DNA of 64,000 nt. Origin: Lachnospiraceae bacterium P6B14. Its GTDB lineage: Bacteria > Bacillota > Clostridia > Lachnospirales > Lachnospiraceae. This document shows, piece after piece, positions 26,692 to 36,148 of this stretch. The notes beneath the pieces are model-generated. The model was not told where the DNA came from, searched no databases, and saw nothing but the letters and a program-made list of their open reading frames with translations. The translations under genes were made by a program, and so were the position numbers. Within the stretch, counting starts at the first letter, position 1. The number at the start of each line of letters is the position of its first letter. The DNA lies in assembly GCA_000687695.1 (NCBI GenBank), contig JHWZ01000004.1:124001-188000 (forward strand), read 5' to 3'.

Positions 26692-27873
26692 CTAGACTCG
26701 TATAAAATGATCATGCGAACTTTCTCTAATATACCGATTCTTCCTTAGTCTGGTTACGATCCTTAACGTATTCGCATACGTCCCCTGCGCTTTGGCGGCC
26801 AACGTCGCCAGCGAAACAGGATTCGTCCCGACCATGGCTAGTATGGATGCCTCCTCATCAGTAAGTCCCGGCAAATTGTCTGACTCATTATGAGGTCTGA
26901 TATTATAGTACTCAAGTATATCATCAGGTGAGATGACAGGAATGGCACCCTGACGTATGAGCCGATTACAACCAACTGATAACTCGTCGCCTATACGCCC
27001 CGGTATAACAAAGACATCCTTGCCCTGATCGAGTGCTGCATCAACTGTAATCAGCGAACCGGAACGCTGACGTGCCTCGATAAGGAGGATTCCATCCGAC
27101 AGACCGCTGATGATGCGGTTGCGAAGAGGGAAGTTTTCAGAACGGGCTCCATAATTTGACGGATACTCGCTGATAAGGCCGCCTTTCTCCTTTAGGTTAT
27201 AGTAAATCTTTTCATTGCAATGTGGATAAACAACCTCTACCCCGCACCCAAGTATGGCGAATGTATCACCGCCTGCCTCGAGAGCACCTCTGTGACTCCA
27301 GCCATCGACCCCCTTTGCCATACCGCTGATGACGGCCATGCCTGCTTTCGCAAGACGGTAGCCAAACAGTCTCGCCATGTCTCTTCCATACGGCGTACAC
27401 TCCCTCGCTCCGACTATACCGATAGCCTTCTGCGTAGGGTCAGGCAGCCTGCCTAATACGAAGAGCTGCTCGGGTGCATCGATCAGGTTCATGAGTCTTT
27501 TCGGATAGTCAGGGTCTTTTTTTGTGATAAATCTAACCTCTTTTTTAGTGACCCTGTCATACTCATCGGAAATCTCCATCCTGCTCGATGGTTGCGCCAG
27601 TTTCTCCATGACGGAATGTGGGATATTATACTTTCTACTTTTAGGTTTTTCTTCTATATTATAACCCATATAATCACGAATACTAATCTGCTTATCATCA
27701 GACTTCATAATAAAGCCAAACTTATAATTCCTTATTCGGGTTTCAACCTCATCTGCAGAAGAAAGAAAAAGAGAAACAATATCACCGAATATCTCCTGAA
27801 GTATCTGCTTTCCCACGGGACCTATGCCGACTATCTGTGCTATCCAAAAGTCAGCTATTTTTTCAATATCCAT
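26692..27873 (-). CDS. dprA: DNA processing protein DprA (Smf)
   Basis: DprA binds incoming single-stranded DNA and loads RecA during transformation. The 393-residue protein has the Rossmann-like core (IGIVGARECTPYG, VISGMAKGVDGWSH, ENFPLRNRIISGLSD) and a C-terminal winged-helix-like domain (about 330-393). Its ATG overlaps the comM stop by one base, so they are coupled. The insertion around residues 50-95 is lineage-specific. DprA is widespread and does not alone prove competence. Confidence 0.95.
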   Translation of the reverse strand: MDIEKIADFWIAQIVGIGPVGKQILQEIFGDIVSLFLSSADEVETRIRNYKFGFIMKSDDKQISIRDYMGYNIEEKPKSRKYNIPHSVMEKLAQPSSRMEISDEYDRVTKKEVRFITKKDPDYPKRLMNLIDAPEQLFVLGRLPDPTQKAIGIVGARECTPYGRDMARLFGYRLAKAGMAVISGMAKGVDGWSHRGALEAGGDTFAILGCGVEVVYPHCNEKIYYNLKEKGGLISEYPSNYGARSENFPLRNRIISGLSDGILLIEARQRSGSLITVDAALDQGKDVFVIPGRIGDELSVGCNRLIRQGAIPVISPDDILEYYNIRPHNESDNLPGLTDEEASILAMVGTNPVSLATLAAKAQGTYANTLRIVTRLRKNRYIRESSHDHFIRV

Positions 27874-29402
27874 TAGCGCTCACCTCCCCAATATTTTTTA
27901 TTAATAGAACGGAGTGTGATCGCCTGAGCCAGATGGTCAGTCGTAATATCAGCCGACTGTTCACGATCAGCTATGGTACGGGCAACACGTATGATACGGG
28001 TGAGCCGCCTCATGCTGCACTCCTCTTCCTCGAAAAACTCCTTCAGATACTCCTCCTCCTCTGAACCCAGAGGACAATACTTCTCCATATCGTGACCGGA
28101 CAGCTCACTGTTATATGAAAAAGCTTCCGTACGATATCTCTTCTGCTGTATGGCTATCGTACGCTCGACGCGTTCTCTTATCTGTTCCGAGGTCTCTCCA
28201 TGCGAACCGTACAGACCGAACTTTGGCATCGCGAGCTCAACGCTCATATCCATACGATCAAGTAACGGCTCACTGATCTTGTCCAGATATCTGTGTATCT
28301 CTCCCACGGTACACCTGCACTTCTCCCTGTCCGGAAAATATCCGCATCGGCATGGATTCATAGCCGCCATAAAAATACAGTCACACGGATATCTCTGCGA
28401 ACCGTTTAGTCTGGAGACGGTGATATAACCCTCCTCCATAGGCTGGCGCAAAACCTCTATCGTTGATTTTGAATACTCAGGAAGTTCATCGAGAAAAAGA
28501 ATTCCTTTCGCTGCAAGCGTGATCTCTCCGGGGGTGGGTGTTCTGCCACCGCCTGTGAGCGCGGTCTGGGTACAAGTGTGATGAGGCGCACGAAACGGCC
28601 TGTCGATAATAATAGGTTGCTCCTTTGTGAGAAGTCCGCAGATGGAGTAAATCCTCGTGATCTCCAGACTCTCCTCCATAGTGAGCGCCGGCATGATAGT
28701 CGGGATCCTTTTTGCGAGCATCGTCTTTCCTGATCCGGGAGGACCTACCATGAGGAGATTGTGCATACCGCTTACTGCTATCTCAGCTGCAAACTTGCCC
28801 TGCTCCTGTCCGATGATATCAGAAAAATCATCCGAACTTCTTAATCTTTTTCTAAAGGATTCAAAAGACTCCCTCATGGGAGAGATGGGCCTGCTGCCAT
28901 CCAAATGAGCTATGGCATCCCGAAGATGTGATACACCTATCACCTCGACGTCACTTAAGACACTTCCCTCAAATGCGTTATCGTATGGAACGATAAACCT
29001 TTTTACCCCTTCCTCACGACCTTTGAGTATCATCGCGAGTACGCCGTTGACACTGTGGATCTCTCCGTCGAGACCCAGCTCACCTATGAACATGGTGTCA
29101 CGTGCTGCTTCCTCGGGAAGATAACCGAAGACAATCAAAAGAGAAACCGCGATCGCCAGATCGAAGCTGTTGCCTTCTTTTTTCAGATTTGCCGGGGATA
29201 AATTGATGGTGATCCTTTTGGCCGGAAACTTGAAGCCGAGATTTCCTACGGCGATGCGAACGCGTTCTCTGGCCTCCTTCACCGCAGAAGCCAGATACCC
29301 GACCATTTCGAAGACCGGCAGACCATCCCTGACATCGACCTCGATCCGTATGGATCTGGCCGTGAATCCGGATACATCTGCCGCCTGAACATAAGTATAC
29401 AT
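27873..29402 (-). CDS. comM: YifB/ComM family Mg-chelatase-like AAA+ ATPase
   Basis: A 509-residue protein with an N-terminal Lon-protease-like domain (residues 1-170, TINLSPANLKKEGNSFDLAI) and an AAA+ core with Walker A GPPGSGKT and LFLDELPEYS, then a four-Cys region (CRCGYFPDREKC). ComM is a branch-migration helicase that helps integrate transforming DNA in Haemophilus and Vibrio. It lies between nrdR and dprA, so a DNA-uptake or repair role is likely. Confidence 0.94.
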   Translation of the reverse strand: MYTYVQAADVSGFTARSIRIEVDVRDGLPVFEMVGYLASAVKEARERVRIAVGNLGFKFPAKRITINLSPANLKKEGNSFDLAIAVSLLIVFGYLPEEAARDTMFIGELGLDGEIHSVNGVLAMILKGREEGVKRFIVPYDNAFEGSVLSDVEVIGVSHLRDAIAHLDGSRPISPMRESFESFRKRLRSSDDFSDIIGQEQGKFAAEIAVSGMHNLLMVGPPGSGKTMLAKRIPTIMPALTMEESLEITRIYSICGLLTKEQPIIIDRPFRAPHHTCTQTALTGGGRTPTPGEITLAAKGILFLDELPEYSKSTIEVLRQPMEEGYITVSRLNGSQRYPCDCIFMAAMNPCRCGYFPDREKCRCTVGEIHRYLDKISEPLLDRMDMSVELAMPKFGLYGSHGETSEQIRERVERTIAIQQKRYRTEAFSYNSELSGHDMEKYCPLGSEEEEYLKEFFEEEECSMRRLTRIIRVARTIADREQSADITTDHLAQAITLRSINKKYWGGER

Positions 29403-29440
29403 ATTTCCCTCCTTACCGGAGGGTCTTTGTTGCTATATCA

Positions 29441-29911
29441 TCATATCGCAGTTAACTTCTGCTTGTCAAGGATTTTCTTGATCTCATCCATGAAAGTATT
29501 CACATCCTTAAACTCACGATATACGGATGCGAAACGAACATACGCGACAGGATCAAGCTCCTGAAGCTTGTCCATGAGGATCTCTCCGATCATAGAGCTG
29601 GGCACTTCTTTCTTTCCGAGATTAAAGATAGTGCTCTCAACAGAATCAACCAAAGCATTGATCTGATCAACCGAGATAGGTCTTTTGATACATGAACGGA
29701 AAACACCCTTCTCCACTTTTACACGATCATATGGCTCTCTCTCTTCATTCTTCTTGACGATGAGAAGAGGCATAGCCTCAAGCTTCTCATAGGTAGTGAA
29801 ACGCTTCCCACATGCCAAACACTCTCTACGTCTGCGGATAGAGCTGTTGTCATCCGCCGGACGTGAATCGATAACCTTGGTATCCAAGGCTCCACAAACC
29901 GGACACTTCAT
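29441..29911 (-). CDS. nrdR: Ribonucleotide reductase repressor NrdR
   Basis: A 156-residue protein with an N-terminal zinc ribbon (CPVCGALDTKVIDSR, CLACGKRFTTYE) and an ATP-cone (about residues 49-139), the NrdR layout. It represses nrd genes in response to dATP/ATP. First gene of nrdR-comM-dprA, behind a strong SigA promoter. No nrd gene is present in the window. Confidence 0.97.
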   Translation of the reverse strand: MKCPVCGALDTKVIDSRPADDNSSIRRRRECLACGKRFTTYEKLEAMPLLIVKKNEEREPYDRVKVEKGVFRSCIKRPISVDQINALVDSVESTIFNLGKKEVPSSMIGEILMDKLQELDPVAYVRFASVYREFKDVNTFMDEIKKILDKQKLTAI

Positions 29912-30023
29912 TCTTTGATCTCCTTCACTGTCATAGTATGAACAGGACGTATCGATGAGTGCTTTTCACTCAAAAGACACAAGATGCTCATGAATTTTGT
30001 TTTGAATCTACTAGATATATTAC

Positions 30024-30053
30024 ATTATAATCCGAAAAGTATCGATTTGTCAA
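30024..30053 (-). promoter_or_regulatory. SigA promoter for nrdR-comM-dprA
   Basis: On the minus strand TTGACA (30048-30053), 18 bp, TATAAT (30024-30029), directly after the miaB stop. The leader to nrdR is about 105 bases and contains GAGTGAAAAGCACTC, a small hairpin. Confidence 0.8.
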
Positions 30054-30059
30054 GTATTT

Positions 30060-31556
30060 TTACACTTTTTCTCCTATATAATAGAAACCTCTGCTCTCTT
30101 TTAGTACCACATCCACATATTTACCGATGAGCGAGCTGTCTCCGGGCAGGTGCACAAGGGCATTATTCGATAGTCTGGCGGTAACCATGGACGGATCATG
30201 ATCATTGATCTCCTCTATCAGAGCCTCATACGTTTTCCCTACACGTGAAGCAAATATCGACTCAGACTTATCATGTATCAAAGACAGCAATCTGTCAAAA
30301 CGATCCTTTACCACATCATCGGGAACCTCATCCGGATACCTTGCAGCCGGTGTTCCCGTTCGCTTTGAGTATATAAATGTGTACGCACTGTCGTAGCCCA
30401 CACGATCGACCACGTCGAGTGTTTCAGCGAAATCCTCCTCCGTCTCTCCCGGGAATCCGACGATGATATCCGTCGTCAGAGCTATGTCCGGTACCCTCGC
30501 TCTGATTTTATCCACGAGCGAAAGATATGATTCTTTATCATACTTGCGATTCATTTTTCTGAGGATGTCACTACTACCCGACTGAAGCGGGAGATGCAGA
30601 TGATCACATACTTTATCACAGGTCGCCATCGCATCTATCAGCTCATCGGACAGATCCTTCGGATGAGATGTCATAAATCGTATACGGCGAAGTCCCTCTA
30701 TCTCATTTACCTTCCGAAGCAAATCTGCAAACGCAGCCGAATCCGCATCGGGGTTCGGCACAGCCTCAGCTCCGAACGTCTTTCCGTACGAATTCACGTT
30801 CTGCCCCAAAAGCATCACCTCAGTCACTCCGTCAGATACCAGATCGCGGATCTCAGCGATTATGTCCTCGGGTCTGCGGCTCCTCTCACGTCCCCTCACA
30901 TATGGCACTATACAGTACGAGCAGAAATTGTTGCAGCCGTACATTATATTTACACCCGTTTTAAAAGAATAGACCCTTTTCCCGGGCAAATCCTCCACGA
31001 TATCCTTAGCCTTATCCCACACATCGATCACACGTTTATTTGAACGTATCTCTTCATATAATAATTCAGCCAGCTTATATATATTGAAGGTTCCGAATAC
31101 AAGATTGACAAACGGATAGCTTTTTTTGATCTTTTCGATCTCATCCTCCTCCTGCATCATACAGCCACACAGAGCTATCTTCATCGAAGGATGCTTTTCC
31201 TTTTGATTTTTCAAAAATCCCAAGTGACCGTATATCTTCTGGTTCGCATTCTCCCTGACGGTACACGTATTATACAGAACGAAATCAGCATCGATGCTCT
31301 TTCCGTCCTTCTTCTCATGCTCACCTCCGGGCACATAGCCTATGTACTCGAGGATGGCCGTCATCTTTTCCGAATCCTTGGCATTCATCTGGCATCCCAA
31401 AGTCTCAGCGAGATATGTAAGAGGTCTGCCGCACCTCTCCTTCTCGGCATCCGCCCACTCTCTGCATTTTTTCATATAATAAAACTGTCTGGCAGGCTCT
31501 GACTCGGGTGCAGGGCCTGTTATATCGATCTCATTCAAAAGTGTTTCATTCCACAT
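30060..31556 (-). CDS. miaB: tRNA-2-methylthio-N6-isopentenyladenosine synthase MiaB
   Basis: Radical-SAM methylthiotransferase that modifies A37 of tRNAs reading UNN codons. The 498-residue protein has the N-terminal UPF0004 domain with three cluster Cys (first in ETLGCQMN, residue 55), the radical-SAM motif CNNFCSYC, and a C-terminal TRAM domain. ATG at 31556 follows GGAG by eight bases; a TTG eleven codons upstream lacks a ribosome site. An N-terminal extension of about 45 residues before the UPF0004 domain is typical of clostridial members. Confidence 0.95.
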   Translation of the reverse strand: MWNETLLNEIDITGPAPESEPARQFYYMKKCREWADAEKERCGRPLTYLAETLGCQMNAKDSEKMTAILEYIGYVPGGEHEKKDGKSIDADFVLYNTCTVRENANQKIYGHLGFLKNQKEKHPSMKIALCGCMMQEEDEIEKIKKSYPFVNLVFGTFNIYKLAELLYEEIRSNKRVIDVWDKAKDIVEDLPGKRVYSFKTGVNIMYGCNNFCSYCIVPYVRGRERSRRPEDIIAEIRDLVSDGVTEVMLLGQNVNSYGKTFGAEAVPNPDADSAAFADLLRKVNEIEGLRRIRFMTSHPKDLSDELIDAMATCDKVCDHLHLPLQSGSSDILRKMNRKYDKESYLSLVDKIRARVPDIALTTDIIVGFPGETEEDFAETLDVVDRVGYDSAYTFIYSKRTGTPAARYPDEVPDDVVKDRFDRLLSLIHDKSESIFASRVGKTYEALIEEINDHDPSMVTARLSNNALVHLPGDSSLIGKYVDVVLKESRGFYYIGEKV

Positions 31557-31614
31557 ATATTTTTCTCCGATGATTTGATTTATGTCCAATTCATACGTTA
31601 CTCCAACTTAAGCT

Positions 31615-31643
31615 ATTCTATCACACACCGTCTCACAATACAA
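31615..31643 (-). promoter_or_regulatory. SigA promoter for miaB
   Basis: On the minus strand TTGTAT (31638-31643), 17 bp, TAGAAT (31615-31620). It diverges from the promoter of the GGDEF-EAL gene; an A/T-flanked stem (31645-31671, AAAAATATGC/GCATATATTTTT) lies between the two. Confidence 0.7.
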
Positions 31644-31674
31644 GAAAAATATGCTTACAGCATATATTTTTGTG

Positions 31675-31703
31675 TTGTAATCCATGATGATTTATGTTAG
31701 AAT
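31675..31703 (+). promoter_or_regulatory. SigA promoter for the GGDEF-EAL gene, with leader stem-loop
   Basis: TTGTAA (31675-31680), 17 bp, TAGAAT (31698-31703). A perfect hairpin CTGTCC-TCAAA-GGACAG (31711-31727) lies at the expected start of the transcript. Confidence 0.7.
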
Positions 31704-31768
31704 ATTAATACTGTCCTCAAAGGACAGATCAAAGCTTATATCGTGGGAGATATCAGGGGGAGAACAAA

Positions 31769-33595
31769 ATGAGAACTACAGGTTCATTGGCGTGTAGCTG
31801 GATAACGGTTGAGGCCGCTAAAAAGATTACTCAGGAGCACACGCTGCCGTCAGAGATAATACATAAGCTAATGGTATTCATGGTTGACGAGCTGGGATTA
31901 TCAGCCATCCGAATCCATCAGCCGGCGGATCGTTCCGTCAATTCAACTCAGATCACTCACGAGCGACTGATGACCAAGGATATTCCGCGTCGTCTGAATC
32001 AGGTGATCATCTTTTCGCCTGAGTTCGTACGTTATATGAAACAGAGTGACAGCACCTGTCGTATTTTTGACAGCGAGAGCGAGCCTAACCCCGTAAACGG
32101 CGAGGTAAATCAGGGCACACTCTCCCTTTTCATGCGTCAGGCTTCCGGTGACGAGTTCCAGGGTCTGTTGGAGCTTACTTTCCCCAGCGAGAACCGCTAT
32201 CCGAGCGAAAAGGATATGGACGTATTAAAAGCTCTCAAGGAGCTTCTCTTCGAGCAGATCGCAATCTATGAGAGCAAAAGGCGTGCCGAATCTAACAAGG
32301 ATTCCGGAGAGGTTCTTGACTACCTTTCAGGCCTGCACCGTTATGAAACCTTCCTTGAGAACATCGATCGCGCCATCCCGAAATATGTTGACGAAAACCA
32401 TCAGATCGTCATCATCTGCTCCGATATAAACCACTTCAAACTGGTTAACGAAAACTTCGGTTACAGAAAAGGTGATGAGCTTTTGCGCGCTTCGGGTCAG
32501 CTTATTTCCGCGGCTGATAATCTGATCGACGCCTGCAGATTTTATTCGGATAACTTCATATTTGCCACCATCACCGAAAACTCAAAGGACGAGCAAATCC
32601 GTGCAAAACTCGAGAGCATGAATAAAAAGAACGCAGGCATACTTCAGAATATAGTAAGCGACGTCCAGGTCAGAGTAAACTCCGGAGTATATGTTATCCG
32701 TGATGTTAAAATGGACGCAGCCTCAGCAATAAGCTATGCCAACTCCGCCCGTAAAAAAGCAAAGGTTTTCAACGGCATGCACTGTGTTATTTTTACCGAG
32801 GAAATGATCGAGGAGATGCGTCGCGCAGACGAGCTGAACGACGAGCTTCCGAACGCTATAAAGAACAAAAACCTTATGGTCTACTATCAGCCGAAGATCT
32901 CCTGTGAGAGCGAAAAGATCACGGGCGCAGAGGCTCTGATCCGTTGGAAGCGCGAAAACGGAACCTTTGTTTATCCGGACCAGTTCATATCCGAATTTGA
33001 GAATAACGGAAATATAATCCGACTTGATTATTATGTATATGATGAGGTCTTCCAGTTCATTCGCAAACGCCTTGATGAGGGGCTGCCGGTCGTACCGATC
33101 TCGATGAATGTCTCACGCAGACACCTTGAGAACGAAGACATCATGTTCTACATCGAGCATCTGATCGACAAGTATGATATGCCGACCGAATACATCGAGT
33201 TCGAGCTGACTGAGAGCATCTACATCGACAATGTAGAGACCGCCCTCCACTTCATCTCCCGATGCAACCAGATGGGCATCAAGATCTCAATGGACGATTT
33301 CGGAAGCGGCTACTCATCACTTAACATGATCTCTTCGATCCCGATCGATGTCCTGAAGATCGACGGAGTGTTCATGCATCGCGGTAAAGACTTAAATAAA
33401 AATGACAAGATAGTCCTTAATAATGTGATTAAAATGGCCAAAGAGCTTAACATGGCCGTACTGTGTGAAGGCGTGGAAACCAGAGAACAGGTCGACTTTT
33501 TGAAGGATGCCGGATGCGATGTGATCCAGGGATTCTACTTCGGAAAGCCGATGCCTGAGCCTGCATTTGAAGATTTTATAAGACAATACTCCTGA
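31769..33595 (+). CDS. Cyclic-di-GMP phosphodiesterase with degenerate GGDEF and intact EAL domain
   Basis: 608 residues with no membrane segment: an N-terminal GAF-like region (1-170), a GGDEF-type domain (about 185-345) and an EAL domain (about 355-605). The diguanylate cyclase signature is replaced by YSDNF (259-263), so synthesis is unlikely. The EAL catalytic set is present: E388 in EAL, N447, E479, D509-D510, K530, E567 and Q587. It should degrade c-di-GMP, promoting motility over surface growth in characterised systems. GGGGGAG precedes the ATG. It is one of two plus-strand genes and ends exactly where the convergent chorismate mutase gene ends. Confidence 0.93.
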   Translation: MRTTGSLACSWITVEAAKKITQEHTLPSEIIHKLMVFMVDELGLSAIRIHQPADRSVNSTQITHERLMTKDIPRRLNQVIIFSPEFVRYMKQSDSTCRIFDSESEPNPVNGEVNQGTLSLFMRQASGDEFQGLLELTFPSENRYPSEKDMDVLKALKELLFEQIAIYESKRRAESNKDSGEVLDYLSGLHRYETFLENIDRAIPKYVDENHQIVIICSDINHFKLVNENFGYRKGDELLRASGQLISAADNLIDACRFYSDNFIFATITENSKDEQIRAKLESMNKKNAGILQNIVSDVQVRVNSGVYVIRDVKMDAASAISYANSARKKAKVFNGMHCVIFTEEMIEEMRRADELNDELPNAIKNKNLMVYYQPKISCESEKITGAEALIRWKRENGTFVYPDQFISEFENNGNIIRLDYYVYDEVFQFIRKRLDEGLPVVPISMNVSRRHLENEDIMFYIEHLIDKYDMPTEYIEFELTESIYIDNVETALHFISRCNQMGIKISMDDFGSGYSSLNMISSIPIDVLKIDGVFMHRGKDLNKNDKIVLNNVIKMAKELNMAVLCEGVETREQVDFLKDAGCDVIQGFYFGKPMPEPAFEDFIRQYS

Positions 33596-33877
33596 TCATT
33601 TTTTCAGATCATCCATAAAGCCGTACTGATATTCACGGGATTCATTCAGAATCTGCTTAAAAATATCACGTATGGCTTTTTTATTATACTCCTTCTGTGT
33701 CAGGGATTCTACCGACGCAAGCTTCTCCATCTCGCGCCCCGGATCATGCACCTCGATGCCCGCATCAGCCTTAAAAACAGCTATATCCTTTGACACTGAC
33801 ATGCGATCCTCGATAAGCTTAACAAGCTTCTCATCGATCTCATCTATTTTCTTTCTGTACTCATTTAATTCCGGCAT
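33596..33877 (-). CDS. Chorismate mutase (AroQ type)
   Basis: A 93-residue all-helical protein with the AroQ signature: LNEYRKKIDEIDEKLVKLIEDR, here in two parts, VSKDIAVFKADAG, and a conserved second half. It converts chorismate to prephenate for Phe/Tyr. GGAGG precedes the ATG. It is the last gene of the long biosynthetic run that also holds the DAHP synthase gene. Its stop codon abuts that of the convergent GGDEF-EAL gene with no gap. Confidence 0.9.
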   Translation of the reverse strand: MPELNEYRKKIDEIDEKLVKLIEDRMSVSKDIAVFKADAGIEVHDPGREMEKLASVESLTQKEYNKKAIRDIFKQILNESREYQYGFMDDLKK

Positions 33878-33897
33878 ATTAATCCTCCACTTTATTA

Positions 33898-35313
33898 TCA
33901 GAAGTCTGCAAGTTCCTTTTCAACCTCACTCCACTGCTCATCGACCACAGCATGCCTGATACGCTCGTATCTGGTTACATGGATTCCCGAGATTCTGTAT
34001 TCACTCATCTCCGACATGATCTCAAGACATGTGTCATAGTCTTTGCCAGTCACGGCCTGCTTCATCTTGTGATAATACTCATTCAGATCCTTTTCAAGGA
34101 TGAGCGGACGATAGTGGATTGTCTCAGCCACGGACTCCTCTGAATTCTGAATGATCTGGATCGCGCTCTCCTGCTTGCTGTCATTCTCAGCCGTAAGCAC
34201 GGTAGCTGCGATGATCTGATCTATCGGCGAAGGCTCTACTGCCTGCATTCCCGTAGCAGCCATACCCTGCTGCTGCATCTGCGGAAGCGGCTGGGTATAT
34301 CCGGTATGCAAAGCCTCTTTGCGCATCGGCTCAGGCGTTAACGGACCCTGCTCTGTGCTAAACGCGGCACTGACATTCGGTCGGAACATATCTGCCCTGT
34401 CCACAGGCCCACTCTCTCCCGCAGCCACATCGGCACCATATCCGGCAGTCTCTACAGCATCATCAGTAAGCTCAGCTACCTCATCACCGATCGACAGTTT
34501 TTCCTTCTTTGACGAGCTCTCCCTCATCATCTTCTCAAGCTCAGACGGCTCAGCCTCAACTCCAGGCCTGTCAGTATAGATAATGGTCGTTGCCTTCTCG
34601 CCATCCGCTGTCTCATATACCTCGTCAGTCTCGATCCCGACATAACCTTTTTCCTGCAGTCTCTCGAGCTCCTCCTCAGTAACATTTGCTATGATGAGCT
34701 CTCCTCTGCCTGCCCATGAAAAAGCGATAACTACCAAAAGCACCAAAACAAGCATCGGTACGCTTGCTATCTCGAATACGGAGTTCACCACGAAAACAAG
34801 GATGCATCCCACCATGGATGAGATGATGCCCACACGTACTCCCTTATCAAGCTTATCAAAATACCAAACCAGACAGAAGAACAAAATCAGCGCGTATAAA
34901 AGCGGCATGTATTTGAAAAGTGTCTGCAAAAATGTCCCCTTGACCATCACACCGGCTACGATCAGACCTACGGACGGCAGCTGCAGTATGAAAGCCACAC
35001 CGCCCTTTACCTTCTCTCTGGTCTGCACCCACACGATATCAAAAGCAATCTGCAGTACCACGATCATTCCGCCGAGGTATGTCATATAGCAGAAAACTCC
35101 CGCTGTATTTAACGAGTTCAGGGAAAGCTTCATCGGATCATCCGCGAGCGCGCGTAAAAATCCGTCGCCTACCAGATGCACGATGGCAAAGAATACCAAA
35201 AGAGCATACAGAGCCCTTCCCTTCGGTTTTCGTGCCGGTACTGTATAGTAGCCCCACGCCATCACCAGTACCAAAAGCACACCTATGATAGATATTGTTG
35301 CCTGCGTTATCAT
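33898..35313 (-). CDS. Membrane protein of unknown function in the folate/aromatic gene run
   Basis: I do not recognise a family. The 471-residue protein has about seven hydrophobic segments in residues 1-205, followed by a long cytoplasmic tail: an acidic region (about 210-260), a Met/Gln/Pro-rich stretch near 330-355 and a helical C-terminus. The start overlaps the folBK stop by four bases (ATGA), which suggests translational coupling. The C-terminal tail ends in a charged helix of the kind seen in protein-protein contacts. Any link to folate or aromatic metabolism is from position only. Confidence 0.8.
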   Translation of the reverse strand: MITQATISIIGVLLVLVMAWGYYTVPARKPKGRALYALLVFFAIVHLVGDGFLRALADDPMKLSLNSLNTAGVFCYMTYLGGMIVVLQIAFDIVWVQTREKVKGGVAFILQLPSVGLIVAGVMVKGTFLQTLFKYMPLLYALILFFCLVWYFDKLDKGVRVGIISSMVGCILVFVVNSVFEIASVPMLVLVLLVVIAFSWAGRGELIIANVTEEELERLQEKGYVGIETDEVYETADGEKATTIIYTDRPGVEAEPSELEKMMRESSSKKEKLSIGDEVAELTDDAVETAGYGADVAAGESGPVDRADMFRPNVSAAFSTEQGPLTPEPMRKEALHTGYTQPLPQMQQQGMAATGMQAVEPSPIDQIIAATVLTAENDSKQESAIQIIQNSEESVAETIHYRPLILEKDLNEYYHKMKQAVTGKDYDTCLEIMSEMSEYRISGIHVTRYERIRHAVVDEQWSEVEKELADF

Positions 35314-36125
35314 TGATCCATATCCTCCAACATCTCTTTAGTAGTTCTTCCTGTCACCGGATGCTTTTTCCACGGTGCTATCTCACATAACGGTTTCAAA
35401 ACAAACTCCCTTTTTTCAATCTCGATATGCGGCACCGTGAGTTCCTCACTCTCGATAATATCATCATCATAATAAAGTATATCCAGATCTATCGTTCTCG
35501 GTCCCCAATGTTTTTTTCTCTCGCGACCGAGTTTATTCTCTATCTCATGAAGCTTATTCAGTAACTCATAAGCATCATATAACGTCCTTATAAAAATACA
35601 CCCATTCAGAAAATCAGGCTGATCCGTAACACCATACGGTTTCGTTTCAATAAGCTCTGATACTCTTACAACAGAGATCTTTTCATCACTGTTTAAAAGC
35701 TCTATCGCGTCCTCGATATTTTTCTTTTTATCACCGAGATTCGCTCCCACCGAAAGGTATACATCATGGCGGGATCGCTCCAGCTTTACACTCACTGTTT
35801 CCAACGGAAGAAGTATCGGTGCCCACGGCTTTTTGAGTTCCATGGTAATGGATCCGACCTGCGGGAACGCTTTAAGGATCGCGTCACACAGATGCTCGGC
35901 GAGCGCCTCGATCAGCTGAAAGGTGGTCTTTTCCATCTCCTCCTTGACAAGGTGTGACACCTTCGCATAGTCTATGGAATCAGCTATATCATCACTGTAT
36001 CCTGCTTTTCGCAAGGGCAGTGAAAGGCTCATCGACACCAGGAACTTCTGACCAAGGACATTCTCCTCTTTGAGAACACCATGGTGACCGTAAACCTCCA
36101 AATCCTTTATTATGATCTGATCCAT
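35310..36125 (-). CDS. folK: Bifunctional dihydroneopterin aldolase / HPPK (FolB-FolK fusion)
   Basis: Two consecutive enzymes of folate synthesis in one chain of 271 residues. Residues 1-118 are FolB (IIIKDLEVYGHHGVLKEE, SIDYAKV). Residues 119-271 are FolK (YLSVGANLGDKKKNIEDAI, then GPRTIDLDILYYDD with the magnesium-binding Asp pair). It converts dihydroneopterin to hydroxymethyl-dihydropterin and pyrophosphorylates it. folE lies 23 bp upstream. The usual partner folP is not in this cluster. Confidence 0.95.
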   Translation of the reverse strand: MDQIIIKDLEVYGHHGVLKEENVLGQKFLVSMSLSLPLRKAGYSDDIADSIDYAKVSHLVKEEMEKTTFQLIEALAEHLCDAILKAFPQVGSITMELKKPWAPILLPLETVSVKLERSRHDVYLSVGANLGDKKKNIEDAIELLNSDEKISVVRVSELIETKPYGVTDQPDFLNGCIFIRTLYDAYELLNKLHEIENKLGRERKKHWGPRTIDLDILYYDDDIIESEELTVPHIEIEKREFVLKPLCEIAPWKKHPVTGRTTKEMLEDMDQ

Positions 36126-36148
36126 TTTTTACCCCCTACCTTACCGGA

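Noticed and set aside
29990-30030. NrdR box in the nrdR leader
   Set aside because: TAATATATCTAGTAG only loosely resembles the known box, and no second box is paired with it.
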